The notes beneath the pieces were generated by a model. It made no database searches. It worked only from the letters and a program-made list of their open reading frames with translations, and was not told the origin of the DNA. DNA of 64,000 bases from a virus, in the IMG/VR virus record IMGVR_UViG_3300045800_000023, positions 1-64,000 of that record; one strand, written 5' to 3'. This document shows, piece by piece, positions 15,818 through 23,500 of the stretch (its first letter is position 1; each line of letters begins with the position of its first letter). A program made the position numbers and the translations under genes.

Positions 15818-16289
15818 AGAGCCAATAAAGTGGTTGGGTAGGCACATTGTCCAAGACCCAACGGACATCGATAGGTTGGATGCGGCCAGCAGCGTTCACG
15901 AATTCCGTGGGGGCCTTCCTAAGGAAGAGGCTGAGGATCGGGCTTATGGCGATTATCTAAACGACAAGGCCATGGATTCTTGCGCCTTCCACTACTTAGG
16001 TATGAGGGCCGCAGTGGCAGCCCAGCACGAACCAGCCGCCAAAAAACATGGGGGGGCCTACTCTTTGGCAATGAAGCATCTCGGTTTAAACCCGCTAGAT
16101 GCTCCCCCCAAAGAAATACTCGATAGAGTCAAGGATGCCGACAAGGGACCGTATTCGTTCAAGGCGCACGCTGCGGACTCGTTCTTCCAGCCCAAGGTAG
16201 AAATCCCTGGGGTAAAAGAAGAGCCCGCAAATCGCACGCTAGAGCTTTTAGAGCGCCTTAAGGCCTTGAAGGTTAAGCCACAGGAGTAG
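15807..16289 (+). CDS. Hypothetical 160-residue protein
   Basis: Soluble, helical, charged protein with no recognised family. It starts at GTG inside the end of the zinc mini-protein gene, suggesting coupling. Visible segments include PTDIDRLDAASSVHEFRGG and a C-terminal leucine-rich helix. Its 3' end overlaps the former 3' end of the converging repeat-family gene. Confidence 0.5.
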   Translation: MENKEPIKWLGRHIVQDPTDIDRLDAASSVHEFRGGLPKEEAEDRAYGDYLNDKAMDSCAFHYLGMRAAVAAQHEPAAKKHGGAYSLAMKHLGLNPLDAPPKEILDRVKDADKGPYSFKAHAADSFFQPKVEIPGVKEEPANRTLELLERLKALKVKPQE

Positions 16290-16317
16290 GTGGCACTTCG
16301 TGAGTTGCGTACCAATC

Positions 16318-16423
16318 GTCTCGTGCGTTGGTAGCACCGTCGAAAGCCTTTAGGCAGTTAACCAGGTACTGTCTCGTGCGGTGGTAGCGCCATCAAAAGC
16401 CTTTAGACATTTGACCAGGTACT
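16318..16423. repeat. 53-base imperfect tandem duplication
   Basis: Two adjacent 53-base units (16318-16370 and 16371-16423) begin GTCTCGTGCG and end ACCAGGTACT, differing at several positions. The period is not a multiple of three, so it shifts the frame at the 3' end of the repeat-family gene. Confidence 0.8.
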
Positions 16424-17156
16424 TGGCCAAGATGTAGTCTGGTGTGTCGCTACCGGTCTTAAGCTTGTACTTGGCCACCAACAACTTTAGCTCGTGGGTA
16501 AATGTAATGGTCTTTGCTGGTCCAAATTGGACAGGATCGACAGCTGCATCGGCCTTTACATCCGGGATTACTAGAGGCTTGGTCTGAATAGTTTCCTCAC
16601 TCTTTGCTTCAGGTGTCAGTAGTCGTCGATAAATCAAAGGTTCCTTCCCATTGTTCAAGGTAGCCCTGTCACCAACGATAACTCCCTTACACAAGGACTT
16701 AATCCACCAGGTGTCATTCTGCTGATAAGCCCACTCGTCACCATTGGCAATCTTTTCTCCAAGATCTAGGAAACGATGCGTTGCGTCTTGGAGACGAACT
16801 GGGCGACGATAAACGTCCTCCTCATAGGAGGTAACAACATGGCCGTCCAGTCCGTATACCTTATCCCACTTTCCGCAATTAACTTCGTCAGTCTTCGCAC
16901 TGGCGACTTCACCCACTTGAAGGAAGCGGTATTGAACCGGTGGAGTAGCAACTTCCTCAGGCCTGACAACCTCAGCGATCTGGGTAGGGGTCTTAGCGTG
17001 AAGGCGACGCCCATAGCTCTTGTATTGTTCGTCCTGCTGATTTACGACGGTTCCAGTCCTAAACGCTTCCTTTGGAGGGTTGGTTCCTAGCGCCCCAAAA
17101 TACTTGTCACCCTTCTTAATAACTTCTCCCTCTTTCAAAAATCGGTACTGTGTCAT
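16350..17156 (-). CDS. GE..GDE repeat-family protein, copy 3
   Basis: This 268-residue protein starts at the ATG at 17156, overlapping the upstream stop (ATGA). The first modules read YRFLKEGEVIKKGDKYFG and YRFLQVGEVASAKTDEV, then HRFLDLGEKIANGDEW and a final YRR. The C-terminal domain (TFTHELKLLVAKYKLK...ILAKYLVKCLKAF) is not a repeat. A 53-base duplication replaced the original ending: the old continuation (ARDDWYATHEV) persists out of frame to a stop at 16273-16275. The current protein ends ARDSTWLTA. Confidence 0.7.
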   Translation of the reverse strand: MTQYRFLKEGEVIKKGDKYFGALGTNPPKEAFRTGTVVNQQDEQYKSYGRRLHAKTPTQIAEVVRPEEVATPPVQYRFLQVGEVASAKTDEVNCGKWDKVYGLDGHVVTSYEEDVYRRPVRLQDATHRFLDLGEKIANGDEWAYQQNDTWWIKSLCKGVIVGDRATLNNGKEPLIYRRLLTPEAKSEETIQTKPLVIPDVKADAAVDPVQFGPAKTITFTHELKLLVAKYKLKTGSDTPDYILAKYLVKCLKAFDGATTARDSTWLTA

Positions 17157-17566
17157 TGTACTTTGTCTCCGTTTCTGTCTGATGCTTTTTTGTATTGTTC
17201 TGCGATTGATTGGGTGCAAATCTCAACTAGGTCCTTGATGCAGCTAGCCGCACAGTTCCTAAATTCTGGATACCGAATGGCTTTCATCGACCCCATAATG
17301 GCTTGCGTCAACTCTGTAATTTTGTCTGTCTCTTCCGAAATTACACTTAAAATCCCCGAAGGCCTCGACTGGTAGGCTTCCCTCAAAATAGGGATGGCCT
17401 GGCTTCTAAACGTCTCTAGACGGTCTTCAATGGCTTCGTTCAACTTTACCGTAGATTCAATGAAGTCCTTTTGATATTCAGCTTGTTGAGCCGCTGTTGG
17501 TTCATTTTGGGACTTAGCTATAGCCGCATTTTTAATGTTTTGAAGCTTCTTTTTTGGTAGTGCCAT
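17153..17566 (-). CDS. Hypothetical helical 137-residue protein
   Basis: MALPKKKLQNIKNAAIAK starts a wholly helical, charged protein with no recognised family. It has its own consensus promoter, with the ATG only 6 bases after the -10 box. Its stop overlaps the start of the repeat-family gene. Confidence 0.55.
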   Translation of the reverse strand: MALPKKKLQNIKNAAIAKSQNEPTAAQQAEYQKDFIESTVKLNEAIEDRLETFRSQAIPILREAYQSRPSGILSVISEETDKITELTQAIMGSMKAIRYPEFRNCAASCIKDLVEICTQSIAEQYKKASDRNGDKVQ

Positions 17567-17572
17567 GTACTT

Positions 17573-17600
17573 ATTGTACCTTAAGTTGAAGAATAGTCAA
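17573..17600 (-). promoter_or_regulatory. sigma70-like leaderless promoter
   Basis: On the minus strand TTGACT and TACAAT are separated by 16 bases, and the ATG at 17566 begins 6 bases after the -10 box. No Shine-Dalgarno sequence fits. Confidence 0.7.
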
Positions 17601-17604
17601 GTGA

Positions 17605-18735
17605 TTACTCATAGTCACGTACACATTTGGCTACCCCGAACCTCGGCACCCCATATGCCGACAAATTTTGATACTGAATGGTAGCATACTTCCCAATGAC
17701 GTTCTTAGAGTCTTGTAGAAGCCTAACCCTAAAAGCATCATTCCCCTTAGGACTGGCTCGAAACTCTTGCTTGTCAGTTGTCTGACACACTAAGACAGCC
17801 TGGCCCTCCCTTTTACCACGCCCAGACTCAACACCGGTAATCAGGAATTCGGCGTCCTGCATCTCTTTGACCTTCTGTAGGTTGTAAGATCTCTTGTTTT
17901 CATACCCGCCAGAAGCATTACGGGCCATAAGTCCCTCGTATCCATCCTCAAGGGCAGTAGCGAATTTTTCTTCCAGCTCTTCCTGGGAGCTTAGCTCGTA
18001 TGTTTGAACAGTGACAATACACTGAGGATCAAGTTGCTTTAGGAGGTTCGACAGGCAGATAGTACGATTGACAAAACCGACAGTAGAAACCAAATCGTAG
18101 ATCCAATACTGTATAACTTCGTGTCCTGGGGCTGGTTCTGCTTGTCGCGCCAGAGAGATAATCTTTTCAAAATCGTTCTTGTATTTGTGGACGTACAGTT
18201 CCCCATCAAGAACGATAGGGGTATTTCCCTCACAGAAGCGGGCGAATTTCTCAAGCTCCTTGACGATGTGCGGTACAGAAGTTATTGGCTTCCTGGTACG
18301 ACTCCACAAGGTAACCCTTCCGTTTGGCTCGACAATTGCAATACAACGCATGCCATCAAGCTTGGGTTGTCCGTAGCAAGGAAACTTGATTTTAGCTGAA
18401 TGGTCCCGGTACTTGTGAGCCAACATGGGATTGATACCGCCTAAGATAACGGTCTCGTCCACGGCTCCTTGTTCCGCTAACGCCAAATCGTGGACGTACC
18501 CCTTCTTTTTCTGCTTGGTCCACTTGGCCTCAGCCTCAGCTTCGGCTTGCTCCTCGATAGTGGTAGCGTTAACTCTACCTTCATTTTTACCAGATTTGAT
18601 TGTCTCAGTGGCAATTTGAATGGCTCCACCGACTTGGCCGTGAGACACTTTGATTTCCGCTCCATGGGTAGATATGGCCCACTGCTGGATTTTGCCCGTG
18701 CTTGCTTTTTTATACAGATATGGAAAAACTTTCAT
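17605..18735 (-). CDS. ATP-dependent DNA ligase
   Basis: This 376-residue protein has the nucleotidyltransferase motifs of ATP ligases: KLDGMR (motif I, adenylated lysine), LDGELY (III), YEGLMAR (IV) and LQKVKE (V), followed by an OB-like C-terminal domain. The first 90 residues, with QQWAISTHGAEI and VSHGQVGG, look like a WGR-type domain, a DNA-binding module sometimes fused to ligases. It would seal nicks in replicated phage DNA. AAGGAATCT lies before the ATG, and the DUF3310 gene is just upstream in the same operon. Confidence 0.88.
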   Translation of the reverse strand: MKVFPYLYKKASTGKIQQWAISTHGAEIKVSHGQVGGAIQIATETIKSGKNEGRVNATTIEEQAEAEAEAKWTKQKKKGYVHDLALAEQGAVDETVILGGINPMLAHKYRDHSAKIKFPCYGQPKLDGMRCIAIVEPNGRVTLWSRTRKPITSVPHIVKELEKFARFCEGNTPIVLDGELYVHKYKNDFEKIISLARQAEPAPGHEVIQYWIYDLVSTVGFVNRTICLSNLLKQLDPQCIVTVQTYELSSQEELEEKFATALEDGYEGLMARNASGGYENKRSYNLQKVKEMQDAEFLITGVESGRGKREGQAVLVCQTTDKQEFRASPKGNDAFRVRLLQDSKNVIGKYATIQYQNLSAYGVPRFGVAKCVRDYE

Positions 18736-18750
18736 AGATTCCTTCTACCT

Positions 18751-19227
18751 TTACTTGGCCTTCTTGGCAAGGGATTTCTTGGTGCGCTTGGCGATTTCTC
18801 GGTCTACGAACAGGCGGGCCATCCGAAGACTTGTGACAGAACCGTAAGAGGAATACCATACGTATAGCAAGGCTTTTTCGATATTCCCTGGCTTGTTACC
18901 TACGATTTTTTGCATCTGCTGCTGGCGCTCTTCAGTCTTCAGCTCCTTGAAGGTTTTCTTCCAGGCCGAGGGAGTGTCTTTCTTGCGTAGCTTCAGGAGC
19001 TTCCCCGTTTCTTGAAAGTACTCTCGGTTGATGTACCAGCGGGCCTTCTTCAAATCCTCCAGGGGACTCCATTTGTTTTCATACCGAAACAGGTACTTGA
19101 AAGCGTTGCCAGTGTTGAACCCTATCTTGCCGCACATTTCAATGGCTTCAATGCCCGAGGGATGGCTGGTGTAGTGGGAGGGGTGGTTGACAGGGTTGTT
19201 AGTGAGCTTAGACTTTTTTTTTGACAT
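18751..19227 (-). CDS. DUF3310-type phage protein
   Basis: The N-terminal 70 residues match the DUF3310 pattern common in phages: VNHPSHYTSHPSGIEAIEM, then GFNTGNAFKYLFRYENK, then EDLKKARWYINRE. Members are often annotated as nucleotide-kinase-like, but their function is not settled. The basic C-terminal extension is unassigned. The promoter -10 box lies 5 bases before the ATG. It is followed by DNA ligase, so a role in nucleotide or DNA metabolism is likely. Confidence 0.8.
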   Translation of the reverse strand: MSKKKSKLTNNPVNHPSHYTSHPSGIEAIEMCGKIGFNTGNAFKYLFRYENKWSPLEDLKKARWYINREYFQETGKLLKLRKKDTPSAWKKTFKELKTEERQQQMQKIVGNKPGNIEKALLYVWYSSYGSVTSLRMARLFVDREIAKRTKKSLAKKAK

Positions 19228-19232
19228 CCTTT

Positions 19233-19261
19233 ATTGTACCTCTTCCTTTTGGGGTTGTAAA
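19233..19261 (-). promoter_or_regulatory. sigma70-like promoter of the DUF3310/ligase operon
   Basis: On the minus strand TTTACA and TACAAT are separated by 17 bases. The -10 box ends 5 bases before the ATG at 19227, with AAAGG in between. Confidence 0.6.
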
Positions 19262-19268
19262 GCAAAAA

Positions 19269-19423
19269 TGTTGGAGGTAGGGATTGCACCTACACCATTG
19301 CTTTTTCTGGGTCAGTTTCAGATTACATTCTTGCAGCCGAAGCTGGGCGGTTGTCTTTACCTCTGACACTACTAGAGCAAGAGTAGCCCTTAAGCCGCTA
19401 GCAGCACTTCGGGTCTCCGTTCG
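19269..19423 (-). other. tRNA-like remnant
   Basis: The 3' end has a good T-arm (GTAGG-TGCAATC-CCTAC) followed by CTCCAACA, like an acceptor strand plus discriminator. No matching 5' acceptor strand is found within normal distance; GTCAGAG about 90 bases upstream pairs at only 5 of 7 positions. The interval also contains the hairpins CAGC-TTCG-GCTG and CTACT-N8-AGTAG. It is either a decayed tRNA or a highly expanded one. Confidence 0.35.
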
Positions 19424-19504
19424 TTGGGAAGGTAGGATTCGAACCTACGAAGCCGAAGCAACAGATTTACAGTCTGCCCCAGTTGTCCACTTTGGTACTT
19501 CCCA
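19424..19504 (-). tRNA. tRNA-Tyr(GTA)
   Basis: The acceptor TGGGAAG pairs fully with CTTCCCA, with discriminator A. The anticodon loop is CTGTAAA on a CAGA/TCTG stem, the variable arm hairpin is GCTTCGGC (class II, as normal for bacterial tRNA-Tyr), and the T-arm is GTAGG-TTCGAAT-CCTAC. CCA is not encoded. Confidence 0.9.
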
Positions 19505-19512
19505 GTGACTTG

Positions 19513-19594
19513 CTCTGAGAGTAGGACTCGAACCTACAATGTCTTTCGACGCACGGTTAACAGCCGTGTGGGTTGCCATTCCCCTCATCTCAGA
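19513..19594 (-). tRNA. tRNA-Asn(GTT) with long variable arm
   Basis: The acceptor TCTGAGA/TCTCAGA is perfect, with discriminator G. The anticodon stem-loop is CACGG-CTGTTAA-CCGTG and the T-arm GTAGG-TTCGAGT-CCTAC. The variable region is 14 bases and contains the hairpin GTC-GAAA-GAC, whereas tRNA-Asn is normally class I with a 5-base variable loop. Confidence 0.85.
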
Positions 19595-19603
19595 ATATAG
19601 TTG

Positions 19604-19702
19604 GGCGCTAGGTAGGACTTGAACCTACAACGGTCGTATTCGGACGAATTTTGACCATCCAGATTTTTCACTCTGGAGTGTTTACCCTTTCACCACTAGC
19701 GT
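19604..19702 (-). tRNA. tRNA-Phe(GAA) with 30-base variable arm
   Basis: The acceptor ACGCTAG/CTAGCGC pairs at 6 of 7 positions. The D-arm is GTG-N10-CAC, the anticodon stem CCAGA/TCTGG with an 8-base loop GTGAAAAA (GAA), and the T-arm GTAGG-TTCAAGT-CCTAC. The variable arm is about 30 bases and folds into two tiers: GGTC/GACC outside and ATTC-GTCC-GAAT inside. Confidence 0.7.
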
Positions 19703-19712
19703 CATAATTTAG

Positions 19713-19814
19713 TGTTGGAAGAAGGATTCAAACCTTCAAGTCCGACCTTTTTAGGGGCTCTTTTCTGGACTCGGGGCTAAATGCCCCTAGCGTTTATCGT
19801 TTCGCCATTCCAAC
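19713..19814 (-). tRNA. tRNA with 34-base variable arm, anticodon uncertain (TTT?)
   Basis: The acceptor GTTGGAA/TTCCAAC is perfect, the D-stem is GCG/CGC and the T-arm GAAGG-TTTGAAT-CCTTC. The anticodon hairpin GGGGC-ATTTA-GCCCC closes to a 5-base loop; by position the anticodon is TTT, with A instead of U at position 33. The variable region is 34 bases with an AGTCC/GGACT stem. Total length is 102 bases. Confidence 0.6.
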
Positions 19815-19820
19815 ATGTTG

Positions 19821-19921
19821 TCCAAGGGGCAAGATTTACACTTGCAAATTGTGGGCTATTGGTCCGGACCTATTCACCCACTCCGGTATCCCCGGCGCGT
19901 CTATAATTCCGCCACCCTCGG
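19821..19921 (-). tRNA. Leu-type tRNA with giant variable arm, anticodon uncertain
   Basis: The acceptor CCGAGGG/CCCTTGG pairs with one wobble. The D-arm GCGGAATTATAGACGC is typical of tRNA-Leu. The anticodon hairpin CCGG-GGATA-CCGG has a 5-base loop with no clear U33-anticodon. The variable arm of about 36 bases has GTGGG/CCCAC outside and GGT-CCGG-ACC inside. The T-loop is TGTAAAT. Confidence 0.55.
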
Positions 19922-19925
19922 TTGG

Positions 19926-19995
19926 TGCCGGGACCAGGATTCGATACCTGGAACCACCTCATTTCATAGAGGCTGCTGACTTCGCATATCCCGGC
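19926..19995 (-). tRNA. tRNA-Phe-like (GAA) with irregular loops
   Basis: The acceptor GCCGGGA/TCCCGGC is perfect, with discriminator A. The D-arm is TGC-N7-GCA. The anticodon hairpin CCTC-TATGAAAT-GAGG has an 8-base loop holding GAA. The T-arm CCAGG-TATCGAAT-CCTGG has an 8-base loop, one A more than canonical TTCGAAT. The variable loop is a normal 5 bases. Confidence 0.65.
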
Positions 19996-20004
19996 TATTT
20001 AGTT

Positions 20005-20214
20005 TTATTCAGTAACTTCTGGCGGAACAACTACTGTGACCGGTGCCACCACGAATGCCGCCTTCTTTAGCTCTCCAAGGCGCTTCAGTGACATTCGCAT
20101 ACGATACTTTGAGAACAAAGCCTCGTTTACATCCTTTGCCGTTGCCCCTGTCTTAAAGGCAGCTGTTGCTTCTGCTTCTCGTTCTACTACAAGGGTCTTC
20201 TTAAGTCTTGCCAT
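20005..20214 (-). CDS. Hypothetical 69-residue protein
   Basis: The first 45 residues are basic and helical (ARLKKTLVVEREAEATAAF) with a possible helix-turn-helix (GATAKDVNEALFSKYRMRMS), suggesting a small DNA-binding protein; the C-terminus is Val/Pro-rich. AAAGGAAACAG precedes the ATG and a perfect-consensus promoter drives it. The first tRNA begins 10 bases downstream of its stop, so the tRNA cluster may be co-transcribed. Confidence 0.55.
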   Translation of the reverse strand: MARLKKTLVVEREAEATAAFKTGATAKDVNEALFSKYRMRMSLKRLGELKKAAFVVAPVTVVVPPEVTE

Positions 20215-20235
20215 CTGTTTCCTTTCGATTTTGTA

Positions 20236-20263
20236 ATTATACTATAGTTCTTCTAATTGTCAA
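20236..20263 (-). promoter_or_regulatory. Consensus sigma70 promoter
   Basis: TTGACA and TATAAT, both perfect, are separated by 16 bases on the minus strand. It likely drives the 69-residue gene and perhaps the tRNA cluster. The leader TACAAAATCGAAAGGAA matches that of the next upstream small gene. Confidence 0.8.
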
Positions 20264-20432
20264 AGGTTAATTTGAGCTGAGTGGTGAGATTCCTTTTCAT
20301 CGACTAACACGTTGCTTCCAAGCATAGCGTCAAGTCGGGCCTTCTGTAGGTCACTTAGGGCTCGTTAAGCTTTGGAAACTGCCGCAGCTTGTCATTCTTC
20401 TTCAGGCCGGTGTTTACGCTCGTTTTTCCCAT
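20260..20432 (-). pseudogene. Small early gene split by a one-base frameshift
   Basis: The ATG at 20432 opens 25 codons (MGKTSVNTGLKKNDKLRQ...) ending at the TAA at 20355-20357. Shifting one base at the CCC just before that stop gives a continuous 57-residue protein (NEP joined to LSDLQKARLDAMLGSN) ending at the TGA at 20260. The coherent charged composition across the joint suggests one gene with a single-base loss, or a sequencing error. Confidence 0.5.
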
Positions 20433-20458
20433 CAATGTTTGTTCCTTTCGATTTTGTA

Positions 20459-20496
20459 ATTGTATCAGGTTTCTAAAAGCAGTCAACAACAATCTT
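20459..20496. promoter_or_regulatory. Back-to-back promoter unit (early minus, late plus)
   Basis: On the minus strand TTGACT (20481-20486), a 16-base spacer and TACAAT (20459-20464). Four bases beyond, the plus-strand AATCTT (20491-20496) lies 7 bases before the ATG of the giant baseplate gene at 20504. Confidence 0.65.
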
Positions 20497-20503
20497 CAAG
20501 GGG

Positions 20504-23500
20504 ATGGCAATACCAGTCCCCAGTTCATACCAACAAATTCTTGGCTCCCAACTAGGGGTTGTGAGGGCCAGGTTAGGCCTGCGCAAATTTAAGCCCGGTG
20601 GCCAGCTGCTGACTATTTTCGAAGCCGCTGCCCAAAGTGACGCCAGGATTTCTGCTGATATTTTCAAGACTTTGCTGTCTCAGGACCTAGATAGCTCTGA
20701 GGGTTTGGCGCTGGATAGGATTGGTAATGATGAAAAGGTACCCCGACGCAGCAAGAAATCGGCCAGGGGCGAGGTAACGATTTCTGACACTGCGTTTCTT
20801 AAAATTGCATCTACTGTTTATCATGGCAAGGCTGCTCCTATCGTGGGGTCGGTGTCGGTATATGTAAGTAAAGGTAGTTCGTTCGATTTGGCTCCTTCCA
20901 CAGGTCAAGTTTACCTGGGCCGAGGAACCCCAAACTACGAAGGACCTCTTACCTATTCTTCTAAAACAGATCTTGGATCTTACTGGGGTTTAGCTACCCA
21001 GTCAACTACTAAATTTCATAATCAAGGCGAGTCGGTAATCTTAGCTCAAGGTGGCAATCGGCCTATTCAAGTAGGACAAATTGTGTCAACTGCCCAAGGG
21101 GCTGCCACCGCACCCGTCACCTTTTCTGTAACTGAAGCTTCCGCAATTCCAGATGGTGAAACAGAAGTCACCCTAGTCCAAATTGTCTGTTCTGTAGACG
21201 GAATCGCGGGAAATCTTCCTCCCAATAGTATCGTCTCTTTTGGAAACGCCAACCCCTTCGATACGGCTCAAATAACCAACCCCACAAAAATCAGTTTTGG
21301 TAGAGACGTAGAGCAAGACAACGATTACCGAGACCGTATTCGTCAAGCTAGGGCTAACAAACAAAGAGGAATAGCCTCAGCTATCAAGAATTCCGTTATT
21401 GACGTTACAGCTTCGGACGAAGCATCTTCAATTCTCTCGGCCAATGTCGTCTCCCGCAAGGGAAAACCAACCGTCCTGTATATTGATGATGGTAATGGGT
21501 ATGAAGAAAAGTCTGACGGTGTAGGATATGAGCCTATCGTAGACGTCGCAACTGGTGGCGAAACCGATTTCCTGACCATCTCGTCACCTATCTCACAGGC
21601 CTTTGTCGAAGCCTCTAATCAAGCGCCTTGGGCAATGCCAGACGGGACAAGGCTTACCATAAAAGTTGGTGGAGTAGCCTCCACACATTATTTCGATAGT
21701 TCTTCTTTTACTTCGCCTTTGTCGGCTTCTTCATTTGACGTTGTTTCGTCTATCAATTCCAACAACAATCTGTTGTTTCAGGCCAGACTATCCCAAAACA
21801 CAGGCTCAGTAGCTTTCTATTCAAAATCAGAAAACAACGATGACCTAGAGGTTGTCTTTGGGACAAATGCTGAATCTGATGCTGCTATTATCTTGGGGCT
21901 AAGTAACACACCTACATATACCACATCTCTCTACAAGAACGACGTGTTGCTGTCTAAAGACGGCGAGTTGGCCCAGGTTGCCTCAAACTCTTTTTCAACC
22001 TGGAATTCTTTGGCTGTTTCTGAGACTCTGGAAATCAACACGGACTTTACCGGATCGATTGTCGTAACGATTACTGACACAGATTTTCAGGCCCTGGGAT
22101 TTCCCCTTCTAGGCAACGCAACTCCTCAGGTCTGGGCCCAGGCGCTATCTCTTAAAGTCCCCGGCATCACAGCAACTGGGGTAAACGACAAAGTCGTCCT
22201 CACTTCAAACAAGGGCAAATCTTCTTTGGCCTCGGTTGCTATCACCGGAGGTTCTTTGGTTTCAAAAGGAGTCTTTCTCGTTTCTAGTAGCCAAGGAGTC
22301 AACAATGATTATTCCCTAGATCGTTCTGTAGGGGCCATTGCTATCAATACTCCTTTAGTGGAAAAGGATCGCCTAACATTGGGTACTCAGTGGGCAGAAG
22401 CCTTCATTGAGACTGATTTTGGAAGTTCTACGTCTTATCTATCTACTGATGCTGCATATTATTTAACAGTCGACGATCCTGATTCGGTTGTTATCCCAAC
22501 CAGCAGATTCCTTAACGGCTCCTACACAGCCCAACTCAAAAAGTGTTCCCCACTGTTTAACTCTTTCGATATTTGTGATGGAACGGCCCCTGGGCCAATA
22601 CTACCTGTAATTCCTGTAACGGGCCTCAAAGAAGGCGACTGGGTTATGTTCAACGACCCGGCTTTTAACTCTGTTCCTTCGTGGAAAGGGACATATAGAA
22701 ACACTGGAGACGGATCTGTCAGGGTTATTAAAGATGCCGACACAGCAACTCGTATTGGCCACACTTCTACAGCTTTGAGTGGAGTGGCAGACTTGTTTGT
22801 TTTGGTTTGTGGGGGTTTGACTTCTATCCAAAACGGTATTGGTCTTCCCGGCGCCATCAAGGGTCGTGGGGTAACAGGTAATAGCTGCCTTTATGACGCC
22901 GGTACTGGAAACTGGATCCAGCTACCTAACTTAATTACCCCAAGAGCTTACCACACGGCTACTTTGCTGGCAAGCGGGCAAGTTTTCATTACTGGTGGAT
23001 TTGACGCATCCGGCAATCCGCTGGCATCTACCGAAATTTTCGACCCCACCACCAGAACCTTTACTGCCGGACTACACTTACCGACAAGCGAAAGCGACTC
23101 CACCCCTCTCCCTAGAGCCCACCACACAGCGACTCTAATGACCAATAATATGGTTTTGATCGCTGGGGGCTGCTCTGTCACTACCATGGGGGCAGCGGCT
23201 TTAAACAGCACCATTCGCTACGAACCAGTCGCCAATGTTTACAGCCATTCAGACACCATGACCGTGGCCCGATATGGTCATCAAGCTGTAGTAGACCTTA
23301 CGACAGGTTTTGTTATTGCTATCGGTGGCATTTCTACCATTGCATCTCCAGCAACCCCAATAACCAGCGTAGAAAGCTACAATGACTCTGCCCATAATTG
23401 GACAGTAAGAACAAGTATGGGAGTAGGTAGGGCCTTCTTTGGTGCAGCTAGCGTAACCACCAGCGGAAATAGTAAAATTGTTGTCGCTGGCAATACCGTT

